A stretch of 25,228 bases of DNA from an uncultured Methylotenera sp. (GTDB lineage Bacteria; Pseudomonadota; Gammaproteobacteria; Burkholderiales; Methylophilaceae). Made by a program: the position numbers and the translations under genes. The stretch covers positions 1 through 25,228 of the forward strand of contig CALFXV010000045.1 in assembly GCA_937957775.1 (NCBI GenBank). The letters are read 5' to 3'. This document shows positions 15,247 to 25,228 of the stretch, piece by piece (position 1 is the stretch's first letter; each line of letters begins with the position of its first letter). The notes below the pieces were generated by a model. The model was not told where the DNA came from. It saw only the letters and a list, made by a program, of their open reading frames with translations, and ran no database searches.

Positions 15247-16673
15247 GCAACCTTTTTAGCAAACCCCGCAACCTGGCTGTTTTATGCCTGCTGCTGGCTT
15301 TTGTTTTGCTGTTGGTATACCTACCGCGCAATGCCGTGGATTTTGCACCGCGCATCGATCCCAATAAAAAAGAATTAGTCTTTGTTACGCATAATGGTCC
15401 CACCACCTATTACTTAGGCAACGACAACTTGCCGGCTGGCATAGAGTACGATTTGGCCCTGATGTTTGTTCGCGACTACTACCCGGAGCATGAGATACGC
15501 TTTGTGTTAGCCAACAGCATTAGCGAAGTCATACCCAGCTTATTAAAAAATAAGGCCCACATTGCGGCGGCAAACTTAACCGTCACGCCATTACGCAAAC
15601 ACCAAGTGCAATTTGCTAGCCCCTACCAAGAAACGCAGCAGCAACTTATTTTCAATAATGAATTAAATAAAAAACCGCAAAATTTCGATGCGCTATTGGG
15701 TAAGAAAATCAGCGTGCCCAAAGGCACCAGCTACGCAGAACGCTTAACGCAATTGAAAAAAAGCCACCCTGGTCTTAAATGGGCAGAAGTGAATCAAACC
15801 AACACCGAATCACTGCTAGAAGAAGTGGCGGATGGTTTATTGGATTACACCTTGGCCGACAGCCATTTAGCCGCCTTAATGCAAAACCATTACCCCAACC
15901 TAGACGTGGCCATGAACGTAGGCCCTAGCGACCAAATCGCGTGGGCCATGTCAAAAAATGCCGACCCACGCTTGGTGCACAATGTGCAGGCATTTTTTGC
16001 CAAAATTAAATCCGACGGCAGCTTGGGCAATTTATTGGACCGCTATTACGGACACAATGAGCGGCTCAACAACCTCGATGTCAGCACCTTCCTCAGGGAC
16101 TGCAACAGCTTGCTACCCAAATACCAACGCCTGTTTAAACAAGCGGAAAACATCACCGGCATAGACTGGCGCTTGCTGGCCGCCTTGAGTTACCGCGAAT
16201 CGCATTGGGACACTTACAACACCTCGCCCACCAACGTGCGCGGCTTGATGATGCTAACCGAAGAAACCGCCGATTTAATGGGCGTAACCGACAGGCTGGA
16301 TCCCAAACAAAGCATCCCGGCTGGCGCTAAATATTTACTCAAGCTGATAGACACCGTGCCAGACAGAATACCCGAACCGGATCGAACCTACATGGCTTTA
16401 GCAGCATACAACATAGTCTATGCTCACGTTGAAGACGCCAGGGTGCTGGCAGCGCGACTAAACCTTAACCCCGACAGTTGGGCAGACGTGAAAAAGACCT
16501 TGGTTTTATTAAAGCATCCGGAATACTACAACACGGTTAAGTTCGGCTATGCCAGTGGCGGCGCGCCTGTGGTGTTTGTTGAATCGGTGCGCAGTTACCA
16601 GCGCATATTGGAGCGCCAACAACCTAAAAATGGCATCGATTTAAACCTGTTTAAATTGGGCTTTGCCGCTTAA
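15237..16673 (+). CDS. mltF: Membrane-bound lytic murein transglycosylase F
   Basis: A 478-residue envelope protein that cleaves peptidoglycan glycan strands to 1,6-anhydro products. An N-terminal hydrophobic segment (about 13-29, LAVLCLLLAFVLLLVYL) anchors or exports it. Residues about 45-272 form a periplasmic solute-binding-like domain (GIEYDLALMFVRDYYP, AAANLTVTPLRKHQVQFASPY). About 285-430 is the SLT lysozyme-like domain with catalytic Glu321 in LAALSYRESHWD, followed by RGLMMLTEETADLMG and AAYNIVYAHVEDA. Both the domain order and the length fit MltF. The start is taken as TTG at 15237, inside the rpiA end, with AAGG about 11 bases upstream. It is convergent with serS, 13 bases away, and I see no clear terminator between them. 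Confidence 0.92.
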   Translation: MGLGNLFSKPRNLAVLCLLLAFVLLLVYLPRNAVDFAPRIDPNKKELVFVTHNGPTTYYLGNDNLPAGIEYDLALMFVRDYYPEHEIRFVLANSISEVIPSLLKNKAHIAAANLTVTPLRKHQVQFASPYQETQQQLIFNNELNKKPQNFDALLGKKISVPKGTSYAERLTQLKKSHPGLKWAEVNQTNTESLLEEVADGLLDYTLADSHLAALMQNHYPNLDVAMNVGPSDQIAWAMSKNADPRLVHNVQAFFAKIKSDGSLGNLLDRYYGHNERLNNLDVSTFLRDCNSLLPKYQRLFKQAENITGIDWRLLAALSYRESHWDTYNTSPTNVRGLMMLTEETADLMGVTDRLDPKQSIPAGAKYLLKLIDTVPDRIPEPDRTYMALAAYNIVYAHVEDARVLAARLNLNPDSWADVKKTLVLLKHPEYYNTVKFGYASGGAPVVFVESVRSYQRILERQQPKNGIDLNLFKLGFAA

Positions 16674-16686
16674 GAAAACGGCCAAT

Positions 16687-17973
<1,287 letters not shown>

Positions 17974-18012
17974 CTAAACCTGATATCACTTGGCTCTAAG
18001 CGGCCAATTGAG

Positions 18013-19323
18013 CTATTTTTTGGCCTTTTTGTCCAAGTCACGCAAATGCGCTAATTTTTCCGTAATTTTACCTTCTAAGCCGCGCGGCGTGGGGATATAA
18101 AATGGCGGCGGCGTCAATCCGTCCGGGAAATAATCCACCCCAGCGGCATACGCTTCCGGTTCATTGTGGGCATAACGGTAGGCCTTGCCGTAATCCAAGT
18201 CTTTCATGAGTTTGGTGGGCGCGTTTCTTAGGTGCAAAGGCACGGGGCTGGAATCGCCGTTGGCGACAAAAGCCTTGGCTTGATTGTAAGCTTGGTAAGC
18301 CGCGTTGCTTTTCGGCGCCACCGCCAAATAAATAACCGCGTTAGCCAAAGCCAACTCGCCTTCAGGCGTGCCCAAGCGCTCAAAAATCTGACAGGCTTCC
18401 AAGCACATGCTTTGCGCCCGCGGATCGGCCAAACCGATGTCTTCTATGGCCATACGCATTATGCGGCGGCCTAAATACAAGGGATCGGCACCGCCATCTA
18501 GCATGCGCAAAAACCAATACAAGGCAGCATCCGGATTGGAGCCACGCACCGATTTATGCAAGGCTGAAATCTGATCGTAGAATGCCTCGCCGCCCTTATC
18601 AAAGCGACGCATTTTGCTGGCCATGGTGGTTTGCAAGAAGGCCAAATCGATGGCCGTTATCCCAGCGCTGTCGGCCGCATTAAACAAGCCTTCTAAAAAG
18701 TTTAGCAATCGGCGCGCGTCACCATCGGCATAAGAGATGATCTGCTCGCGCGCATCCGCACTGACATCAACTTTAGCCGCCACCAAAGCTTGTGCCCTAT
18801 CCAGCAAAATGCCTAATTCCTCATCGGACAAGGCATTCAAGACAAACACTTGCGAGCGGCTTAATAGCGCACTGTTGACTTCAAACGAGGGGTTCTCTGT
18901 GGTGGCACCGATAAAGGTAATCAGGCCACTCTCCACATAGGGCAAAAAGGCATCTTGCTGGCCCTTATTAAAGCGGTGCACCTCGTCCACAAACAAGATG
19001 GTTTTGCGGCCAGATTGTTGCAAGGTGTGCTCGGCCCGTTCCACGGCCTCACGGATGTCTTTAATGCCTGATAAAACCGCCGAAATGGGAATAAAGTCGG
19101 CATCGGCGGTGTTGGCTATCAATCTAGCCAAGGTGGTTTTACCCACGCCAGGCGGCCCCCACAGTATCATGGATGGCAGTTTGCCGGATTGAAAAGCCAA
19201 GCGCAGCGGCTTGTTGGCTGCCAATAAATGCGATTGCCCCACCACCTCGTCTAGGGTGGTAGGTCGTAACTGTTCAGCTAGCGGTGCAACCGGGCTAGGG
19301 GCTGCAAATAAATCAATAGACAT
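18013..19323 (-). CDS. rarA: Replication-associated recombination protein A (AAA+ ATPase)
   Basis: A 436-residue homologue of the clamp-loader-like RarA/MgsA/WRNIP1 family, which acts at stalled replication forks. The Walker A is GPPGVGKT (56-63), Walker B ILFVDEVH (109-116), and the sensor region GATTENPSFEVNSALLSRSQ follows. A C-terminal MgsA-type domain contains GSNPDAALYWFLRMLDGGADPLYLGRRI. Length fits the family. The ATG is at 19321-19323. Its neighbours lolA and serS are the usual ones in betaproteobacteria and gammaproteobacteria; the FecR-domain gene directly upstream is less usual. The gap to the FecR gene is 42 bases. Confidence 0.95.
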   Translation of the reverse strand: MSIDLFAAPSPVAPLAEQLRPTTLDEVVGQSHLLAANKPLRLAFQSGKLPSMILWGPPGVGKTTLARLIANTADADFIPISAVLSGIKDIREAVERAEHTLQQSGRKTILFVDEVHRFNKGQQDAFLPYVESGLITFIGATTENPSFEVNSALLSRSQVFVLNALSDEELGILLDRAQALVAAKVDVSADAREQIISYADGDARRLLNFLEGLFNAADSAGITAIDLAFLQTTMASKMRRFDKGGEAFYDQISALHKSVRGSNPDAALYWFLRMLDGGADPLYLGRRIMRMAIEDIGLADPRAQSMCLEACQIFERLGTPEGELALANAVIYLAVAPKSNAAYQAYNQAKAFVANGDSSPVPLHLRNAPTKLMKDLDYGKAYRYAHNEPEAYAAGVDYFPDGLTPPPFYIPTPRGLEGKITEKLAHLRDLDKKAKK

Positions 19324-19365
19324 GGTGTATTGTCACTCCATGTAAGCTCCTATGGTAGCCTTGCT

Positions 19366-20046
19366 TTAAATGCTGCATTCTAGTGCCCCGTCATCCTCGC
19401 CATCCAAACTGGCTGGCAACATAAAACTTACGCCTGGGTCACGCGTTAGGACTACCGGCGGTAAATTCGGTGGCGCAAAACCAAATTGGCCGGCCATTAA
19501 ATCCACGTAACCCAGCTCATTCGTCACCACAATGGCGCCAACTATCACGGCAAAATACGACCCTTCCGCCAGGTCATTGCAATCGTTCTTTTTATCGGGG
19601 CGCGGTTCACAAACCCGCAGGTCGTATTCCGTGCCGCGTATGCCTATGGTCGCCGTATGCGTATTGGCTTGGTAGGCATCGCGCTTACCGCGCTTGCTGA
19701 TTAAGCCAGTGATGGCACGCAAGCCACCCTTGAGCGCGGAAAAAACAAAGCGATCCTGATCGGGCTGCTCTTGTTCAAAATGGTAGGCGTCAATTTTAAT
19801 CTCGGTGTTTGATCGCAGCACCATTTGCCCACCATCGCTCATCAAGACCCGCACGTAACCGTCGTCACCGGTAATTATGCTGTCACCTTGCTGAACGGCC
19901 ATGCCCTTCTTAGCATCGATCAAACTGCCTATGGCTTTTTGCAAACGCACCTTGCCCGTTATCTGGGTCAATTGGCCATCGGCCAGCGCAGGACTAGCCA
20001 GAAACAAGGCCAGCAAGCCGGCCACTAGGAATTTTTGCCAGCTCAA
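19366..20046 (-). CDS. Secreted FecR-domain protein of unknown function
   Basis: A 226-residue protein with a signal peptide (about 1-22, ending SPALA) and a FecR-type domain in the mature part: ITGKVRLQKAIG, then GDSIITGDDGYVRVLMSDGGQMVLRSNTEIKI (about 54-85), then ATIGIRGTEYDLRVCE (about 131-146). Two cysteines (in RVCEPRPDKKNDCND) could form a disulfide. Classical FecR is an anti-sigma sensor with an inner-membrane helix and a partner FecI; here there is no internal membrane helix, no sigma factor and no receptor gene. It is therefore more like the free-standing periplasmic FecR-fold proteins, whose roles are poorly known. It starts three bases after the lolA stop, so it is probably co-translated with lolA, and an envelope role is an inference. 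Confidence 0.82.
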   Translation of the reverse strand: MSWQKFLVAGLLALFLASPALADGQLTQITGKVRLQKAIGSLIDAKKGMAVQQGDSIITGDDGYVRVLMSDGGQMVLRSNTEIKIDAYHFEQEQPDQDRFVFSALKGGLRAITGLISKRGKRDAYQANTHTATIGIRGTEYDLRVCEPRPDKKNDCNDLAEGSYFAVIVGAIVVTNELGYVDLMAGQFGFAPPNLPPVVLTRDPGVSFMLPASLDGEDDGALECSI

Positions 20047-20049
20047 CAG

Positions 20050-20670
20050 CTACTTATCCCCGACCACATCGATGCCTTTGGGCACCTTAAAGACAAAAGC
20101 GCGCGCGTCCATTTTAGGATTAACTTTAACCTGGCTAAACACGATGCGGGTTTGATGGCCAAAGCTGTCCAGCATATCCATGGCTTGCAGGCTGTCGTCC
20201 TTGAAGCCCAATGAAATTTTACTAAAGCCGGCATCGCTGTCTTTGGGTTGACTGCTCACCCAATCCAGTTTGTCTTTACGGTAGGCATTGACTAGCTTAA
20301 AGCTGCTCTCTATGCCACGTTCGCCGGCCAGTAACGCTGCCGGACTGGAGCCCAAGGCAGTGCTTAAGGCGCGCACCGTAACTTGCGCTAACTCGGTGTC
20401 GTACAACCAAACCTGTTTGCCGTCGCTGATGATTTGCTGCTCAAAAGGCCGGTCGTAATCCCAACGAAATTTATTCGGCCGTTGCAATTGCATGTGACCG
20501 TAAACTTCCTGAATCTTATTGCCTTTTTTATCCGTGACTACTTGGTAAAAATCGGCTTGCATGGCTTGCGTGTCTTGGTAAAACTTAGTCAAGCTGCTGA
20601 TGCCATCTGCCAGCCCCATTAATGGCAAGAGCATCAGGCTTAGGAATAAGCTGGCGTTTAATTTGTGCAT
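20050..20670 (-). CDS. lolA: Outer-membrane lipoprotein carrier protein LolA
   Basis: A 206-residue periplasmic chaperone that carries lipoproteins from the LolCDE complex to LolB at the outer membrane. The signal peptide is about residues 1-21 (SLFLSLMLLPLMGLADG). The mature protein has the LolA pattern: ADFYQVVTDKKG, the strand MQLQRPNKFRWDYDRPFEQQIISDGKQVWLYD, and a C-terminal DGFGHQTRIVFSQVKVN-like strand (here DSFGHQTRIVFSQVKVN). Length is typical. It starts 40 bases after ftsK and ends three bases before the FecR-domain gene. The ftsK-lolA-rarA order is widely conserved and supports the call. Confidence 0.94.
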   Translation of the reverse strand: MHKLNASLFLSLMLLPLMGLADGISSLTKFYQDTQAMQADFYQVVTDKKGNKIQEVYGHMQLQRPNKFRWDYDRPFEQQIISDGKQVWLYDTELAQVTVRALSTALGSSPAALLAGERGIESSFKLVNAYRKDKLDWVSSQPKDSDAGFSKISLGFKDDSLQAMDMLDSFGHQTRIVFSQVKVNPKMDARAFVFKVPKGIDVVGDK

Positions 20671-20710
20671 GGCTGGAAACTCAATTTAACTAAGGTAGGG
20701 AACCGCAAGC

Positions 20711-23017
20711 CTAGGCTTCGTGGTGAGGCGCAATGACTTCGCGGTTGCCGTTGCTTTGCATGCTGGACACCAAGCCGGCCCGTTCCATGTCTTCAATTAG
20801 ACGAGCGGCGCGGTTATAGCCTATGCGCAATTGACGCTGCACACCGGAAATGCTGGCGCGACGGGTTTTAAGCACGATGGCCACGGCTTCGTCGTACAAG
20901 GGATCCACCTCGTTAGAGCCAGCGCTGTCGCCGAAATCGGCCCCGCCTTCTTCCGCTTCATTGGTCAAAATGCCGTCCACGTAATTTGGTCCGCCTTGCG
21001 CTTTAAGGTAATTCACCACCTTATGCACTTCTTGATCGGAGACAAACGCCCCATGGATACGCACTGGGTAACCGGTCCCCGGTGGCATATACAGCATGTC
21101 CCCTTGGCCGAGCAAAGCTTCCGCGCCCATTTGATCTAGGATAGTGCGCGAATCGATTTTGCTGGAAACCTGGAATGAAATACGGGTAGGCACGTTGGCT
21201 TTAATTAAACCGGTGATCACGTCTACCGATGGGCGTTGCGTTGCCAACACCAAATGTATGCCGGAGGCACGGGCTTTTTGCGCTAAGCGCGCAATCAGCT
21301 CTTCCACTTTCTTACCCACCACCATCATCAAATCGGCTAGTTCATCAATCACCACCACGATTAAGGGCAATTCAGTTAAGGGTTCTGGCTCGTCCGGCGT
21401 TAAGCTAAATGGGTGCGGAATTTTCTCACCGGCTTTTTCGGCATCGCGTATTTTTTGGTTGTAGCCGGCCAAGTTGCGCACACCCAACATGGACATTAAT
21501 TTATAGCGTCGTTCCATTTCCGCCACACACCAATTTAACGCGCTGCCGGCTTGGCGCATGTCGGTCACCACCGGTGCCAACAAATGCGGGATGCCTTCGT
21601 AGACCGACAACTCCAACATTTTTGGATCGATTAATATCAAGCGCACTTGGCTGGCATCGGCCTTGTATAGCCAACTTAGAATCAAGGCATTAATGGCCAC
21701 CGATTTACCTGAACCAGTCGTACCGGCTACCAAAACATGCGGCATTTTGGCTAAATCGGCCACCGCTGGGTTGCCGGCAATGTCTTTACCCAAGCAAATG
21801 GCTAGAGGTGACTTCACATCGGCATAAGCCTGGCTGCCCATAATTTCAGAGAGGTAAACAATTTGCCGCTTGGGATTGGGGATTTCCAAACCCATGCAGG
21901 TTTTGCCGGGTATGGTTTCCACCACACGCACACTCACCACCGACAAGGCCCTTGCTAAATCTTTAATCAGATTGGTAATTTGGCTGCCTTTTACCCCGGC
22001 TGCCGGTTCCAATTCAAAACGGGTAATCACCGGGCCAGGTTGCGCGGTCAAGACTTTAACCTCTATGCCAAAGTCCATCAGCTTGCGCTCGATCAATCGC
22101 GAGGTGAAATCCAAAGTTTCAGCCGCGGGCAACTCGACGCTGCCAGTGGGCTCGTCCAACAAATGGATAGGTGGCAAAGCGGAATCGGGCAAGGCTTCAA
22201 ATAGTGGGGCTTGTTTCTCTTTTTGCGCACGGGCGCTTTGGGCAATCTCCACCACCGGCGGCTCAATAAACACCGGCTCGCGTGTTTCAACGCGCTTGCG
22301 CTCGGTTTCAACGAATTCAGCGCGCTCCAACTCCACCGCTTTGCCGGCTTTGCGGTCTTGCCAATCTTGCCATTTATACATAGCCCATTCGTAGCTATTG
22401 ATCAAACCCGCACCGAATTTTTCGGTCAGCATGATCCATGACCAACCGGTAAATAAGCTAAAACCGACCAGCAACATGGCCAATAGCATCATGGTAGAAC
22501 CGGTATAACCAAATAGGCTGCGCAACAAGCCATCCACGGCCACGCCCAGCATGCCACCTGCCTCATCCGGCACAGACGCAGGCAAGCTGACTAAATGACC
22601 GGCCTCCAAGGCGCTGGAGGCCGTCAACAATATGGCAAAGCCAATAAAATTAAACAGTAAAAAGGGTTTGTTGCTGCCCTCGACCACTTCCAGTTTTAAA
22701 TAGACCAACCACATGGCATAAAAGGCCAATACTGCCCACCACCAAGCGGAAAACCCGAATAGGTACAGCATCATGTCCGACACCCACGCACCCACATAGC
22801 CACCGCCATTTTGCACGATGGCATTTTCGGCTGCCATGTGTGACCAAGAGGGGTCTTCCCGGTGGTAAGTGGCCAATATCACCACTATGTAAAGGCCAGC
22901 CAAGACCAAACCTAGCCACCATGCTTCTTTTACTAATTTGTTACTGATGGTTGGGGGAGCAGTGACTTCAACGGCGCGACGCGCATTCACTGGAGTGGAT
23001 TTTTTTTTGAAAAACAA
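20711..23017 (-). CDS. ftsK: DNA translocase FtsK
   Basis: A 768-residue septal DNA pump that moves chromosome ends to dif and activates XerCD. Four or so membrane helices occupy residues about 30-195, followed by a rather short linker (about 215-300, charged with Glu and Arg). The motor domain has Walker A GTTGSGKS (432-439) and Walker [15 protein letters not shown]. The C-terminal winged-helix gamma domain (about 700-768) reads [20 protein letters not shown] and would recognise KOPS. The short linker makes it closer to SpoIIIE-size than to E. coli FtsK (1329 residues), as is usual in betaproteobacteria. The start is TTG (23015-23017) with an AAGG ribosome site. It is the first gene of a minus-strand run. 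Confidence 0.96.
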   Translation of the reverse strand: MFFKKKSTPVNARRAVEVTAPPTISNKLVKEAWWLGLVLAGLYIVVILATYHREDPSWSHMAAENAIVQNGGGYVGAWVSDMMLYLFGFSAWWWAVLAFYAMWLVYLKLEVVEGSNKPFLLFNFIGFAILLTASSALEAGHLVSLPASVPDEAGGMLGVAVDGLLRSLFGYTGSTMMLLAMLLVGFSLFTGWSWIMLTEKFGAGLINSYEWAMYKWQDWQDRKAGKAVELERAEFVETERKRVETREPVFIEPPVVEIAQSARAQKEKQAPLFEALPDSALPPIHLLDEPTGSVELPAAETLDFTSRLIERKLMDFGIEVKVLTAQPGPVITRFELEPAAGVKGSQITNLIKDLARALSVVSVRVVETIPGKTCMGLEIPNPKRQIVYLSEIMGSQAYADVKSPLAICLGKDIAGNPAVADLAKMPHVLVAGTTGSGKSVAINALILSWLYKADASQVRLILIDPKMLELSVYEGIPHLLAPVVTDMRQAGSALNWCVAEMERRYKLMSMLGVRNLAGYNQKIRDAEKAGEKIPHPFSLTPDEPEPLTELPLIVVVIDELADLMMVVGKKVEELIARLAQKARASGIHLVLATQRPSVDVITGLIKANVPTRISFQVSSKIDSRTILDQMGAEALLGQGDMLYMPPGTGYPVRIHGAFVSDQEVHKVVNYLKAQGGPNYVDGILTNEAEEGGADFGDSAGSNEVDPLYDEAVAIVLKTRRASISGVQRQLRIGYNRAARLIEDMERAGLVSSMQSNGNREVIAPHHEA

Positions 23018-23052
23018 GATAGTAAAACCTTACAAATTAGTCGTTAAATTTA

Positions 23053-23061
23053 ATTATAGCA
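23053..23061 (-). promoter_or_regulatory. Extended -10 promoter of ftsK
   Basis: On the minus strand TGCTATAAT is a perfect extended -10 (TGn plus TATAAT), 36 bases upstream of the ftsK TTG. No good -35 is seen, as is common for extended -10 promoters. The 196-base gap also holds the divergent start of trxB. Confidence 0.5.
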
Positions 23062-23081
23062 GTATCAAAGTCGCTTAGTAG

Positions 23082-23653
<572 letters not shown>

Positions 23654-23664
23654 AAGCTAATGCA

Positions 23665-23683
23665 AATCAGAATCATTCTCATT
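23665..23683. promoter_or_regulatory. Fur-box-like 19-bp dyad
   Basis: AATCAGAATCATTCTCATT is symmetric about a central C (9+1+9) with one mismatched pair and resembles the GATAATGATnATCATTATC iron-box pattern. It lies six bases before the ATG of the metallopeptidase-like gene, a position suitable for repression. A Fur box in a phage structural region is unexpected, so a chance match is possible. Confidence 0.35.
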
Positions 23684-23688
23684 CACAT

Positions 23689-24090
23689 ATGACTACACAC
23701 AAACTGAAGTGGCTTGATATGCAGATGACGGCGCAGCATCCATTGCTTACGCTATGTCTGACCGAGGAAGCGTTTAATGCGACGCTAAAGAAGATAAAGG
23801 CCCAGCATAGGCCGTGGATTCCTCACGATAGAGCTGATGCGTGCGTTCATGCCTTCGATACAAACAACGGATTGGCGACTGTTGTGTGTTTGAATGGCTG
23901 GAAAGACGAGGATGTAGAAACCGTGCTTGGCATTCTGGTGCATGAAGCAACGCACGTTTGGCAGGAGTACGCGGATTCCATTGGAGAGGAAAATCCCGGT
24001 AGAGAGCAAGAGGCCTACGCCATCCAAGGAATTTCCCAAGCGCTGTTTGTTGAGTTCATCAAACAAAGCGGCCTGAAGATGACCTATTGA
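23689..24090 (+). CDS. Phage-associated HExxH metallopeptidase-like protein
   Basis: A 133-residue protein without signal peptide or membrane helix. The zinc-protease motif HEATH (85-89) sits in GILVHEATHVWQEYADS, and Glu108 in REQEAYAIQG, about 20 residues later, is the likely third ligand, so the arrangement HExxH...E is complete. Small proteins of this kind occur beside phage head genes, including portal genes as here; their substrates are unknown to me. The ATG at 23689 lacks a ribosome site; internal ATGs at codons 11 and 13 are alternatives. A strong terminator follows directly. Codon use (no TTA leucine) is like the portal gene and unlike the host genes. Confidence 0.72.
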   Translation: MTTHKLKWLDMQMTAQHPLLTLCLTEEAFNATLKKIKAQHRPWIPHDRADACVHAFDTNNGLATVVCLNGWKDEDVETVLGILVHEATHVWQEYADSIGEENPGREQEAYAIQGISQALFVEFIKQSGLKMTY

Positions 24091-24110
24091 CTATTGACGC
24101 AAAGACATAT

Positions 24111-24141
24111 AATGGCCTGCAAATACCTGCGGGCCATTTTT
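24111..24141 (+). terminator. Rho-independent terminator between the peptidase-like and portal genes
   Basis: AATGGCC (24111-24117) pairs perfectly with GGCCATT (24132-24138), an inner GCA/TGC pair extends the stem past a one-base mismatch, the loop is AATACC-like, and T-rich bases follow. It starts about 20 bases past the peptidase stop and touches the portal ATG at 24143. Confidence 0.75.
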
Positions 24142-24142
24142 C

Positions 24143-25228
24143 ATGCGTCAAACCGAAAAGCTAAAGAAGATTCACGCCAAGGCCCTTGTCGGGTTTGATG
24201 CTGTTCAATCCGCATCGTATGACATGCGCAAGCTGTGCCTTACGGCGCGGCGCTTTGTCTCGATTCCCGGCGCTCAGTGGGAAGGCGCTCTACAGCAGCA
24301 GTTTGAAAACAAACCTAAGTTTGAGGTGAACAAGGTTTGGGGCAGCGTCCAGCGCATCTTCAGCGAGTATCGGAATAACCGCGTAACGGTTGATTTTCTG
24401 CCGTCTGACGGCTCGCCTGATGACAAGCTGGCCGATGTATGTGACGGCCTGTTTCGCGCTGACGTAGAGGCATCTGGTGGTCAGCAGGCTTTCGATAATG
24501 CGTTCGAGGAAGGCGTTTCTGGCGGCATCGGTGCTTGGCGTCTGTGCGCTGAGTATGAGGATGACGAGGACGAAGAGAACGACAAGCAACGGATCAGGTT
24601 TCATCCTATCTACGATGCCGATTCATCGGTTTACTTCGATCTAGACGCAAAGAAGCAAGACAAGAGCGATGCCCGCGAATGCTGGGTTATTACGTCAATG
24701 TCGCCTGATGCCTACGCGGAAGAATGGGGCGAAGATCCGGCCAGCTTTGATAAGACCATCTCCGGCGTGCAGTGGGACTGGTATTCGCCCGATGTGGTTT
24801 ACATCGCTGAATACTATGTGATGGAGCATGAGAAAGATGAGGTTGTTACGTTCGTTGGCCTTGATGGTCAAGAGCGTAAGGTTCTGGCGTCCGAGCTCGA
24901 GGAAGATGAAGAATCCGACGAAATCTCGCTTGCTCAAGAGCTGGCCTCTACCGGCTTCACTGAAACCAAGCGCAAGCCGATCAAGCGCAAGCGTTGCCAC
25001 AAGTACATCCTGAGCGGGTCTCGCATACTTGAGGATTGCGGCATCATCGCTGGCAATTGCATTCCAATCATCCCGTTCTATGCGAAGCGTTGGTTTATCG
25101 ACAACGTAGAGCGCTGTGCTGGGCATGTGCAAAACGCGATGGATGCGCAACGGCTGCTGAATATGCAGTTGTCAAAGCTTGCGGAGATTGCAGTAGAAAC
25201 AGCAGGGAGCACTACAAGTGTACTTAAA
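24143..25228 (+). CDS. P22-type phage portal protein, N-terminal part (runs off the window)
   Basis: An open frame of 362 codons without stop to the window end. Portal proteins form the dodecameric ring through which DNA enters and leaves the phage head. The sequence fits the P22-like portal family: FDAVQSASYDMRK (18-30), RRFVSIPGAQWEGAL (36-50), QFENKPKFEVNKVWGSVQRI (53-72), SEYRNNRVTVDFLP (74-87) and AFEEGVSGGIGAWRL (118-132), then an acidic stretch DDEDEEN (137-143). The family usually has about 600-750 residues, so about half is seen. The ATG at 24143 has no ribosome site because a terminator hairpin fills that space; Met28 (24224) would cut off conserved sequence. No terminase gene precedes it, which is unlike the common small terminase-large terminase-portal order. 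Confidence 0.85.
   Translation, partial: MRQTEKLKKIHAKALVGFDAVQSASYDMRKLCLTARRFVSIPGAQWEGALQQQFENKPKFEVNKVWGSVQRIFSEYRNNRVTVDFLPSDGSPDDKLADVCDGLFRADVEASGGQQAFDNAFEEGVSGGIGAWRLCAEYEDDEDEENDKQRIRFHPIYDADSSVYFDLDAKKQDKSDARECWVITSMSPDAYAEEWGEDPASFDKTISGVQWDWYSPDVVYIAEYYVMEHEKDEVVTFVGLDGQERKVLASELEEDEESDEISLAQELASTGFTETKRKPIKRKRCHKYILSGSRILEDCGIIAGNCIPIIPFYAKRWFIDNVERCAGHVQNAMDAQRLLNMQLSKLAEIAVETAGSTTSVLK

Noticed and set aside
16674..16686. Terminator between mltF and serS
   Set aside because: The 13-base gap and flanks show no stable stem followed by a T-run on either strand.
19366..20046. Classical FecR anti-sigma factor
   Set aside because: No sigma-binding N-terminal part, no inner-membrane helix after a cytoplasmic domain, and no fecI or TonB receptor next to it.

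Overview
The window looks like chromosome from an obligate or near-obligate methylotroph of the Betaproteobacteria, most likely Methylophilaceae (Methylotenera or Methylophilus type), joined at its right end to phage-like DNA. The assignment rests on three things. A hexulose-6-phosphate synthase and a transaldolase of the ribulose monophosphate pathway lie at the left edge. Next to them is an operon for tetrahydromethanopterin (H4MPT)-linked C1 transfer. The housekeeping genes are of betaproteobacterial type (earP/efp with Arg32, ppsA/ppsR, ftsK-lolA-rarA-serS).

Layout. 1-1412 (minus): hps 5' end, tal and a tal terminator. 1557-7428 (minus): six tightly packed genes read from right to left: beta-RFAP synthase, mtdB, an ATP-grasp protein (OrfY type), mch, a RimK-like ATP-grasp ligase (Orf5 type) and a CitG-like protein (Orf7 type). 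Together they supply enzymes that make H4MPT and enzymes that oxidise methylene-H4MPT to formyl-level C1 units. 7429-7664 is a divergent control region with a perfect dyad. 7665-10878 (plus): ppsA and its regulator ppsR, ending in a bidirectional terminator shared with a periplasmic glutathione peroxidase (minus). 11637-14382 (plus): a small membrane-anchored protein, greB, the EF-P rhamnosyltransferase earP, and efp with a complex leader. 14569-16673 (plus): rpiA, preceded by a 13-bp tandem repeat, and mltF overlapping it. 16687-23017 (minus): ftsK, lolA, a secreted FecR-domain protein, rarA and serS.

At 23214 trxB starts normally, but after 53 codons its sequence changes abruptly to an unrelated reading frame. 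From there to the end the genes have phage character and different codon use: a 78-residue tail, a tiny ORF, an HExxH metallopeptidase-like protein, a strong terminator, and the N-terminal half of a P22-type portal protein that runs off the window. No integrase or attachment site is visible, so this could be a prophage or rearrangement boundary or an assembly chimera.

Most genes work together in C1 metabolism: formaldehyde is fixed by HPS, sugar phosphates are rearranged by transaldolase and RpiA, formaldehyde is oxidised through H4MPT by MtdB and Mch, and PEP is regenerated by PpsA. I do not see a clearly new multi-gene system. The best leads are the trxB/phage junction, the terminator touching the portal start, the rpiA 13-bp repeats, the efp leader, and the less understood ATP-grasp/CitG-like genes of the H4MPT operon.
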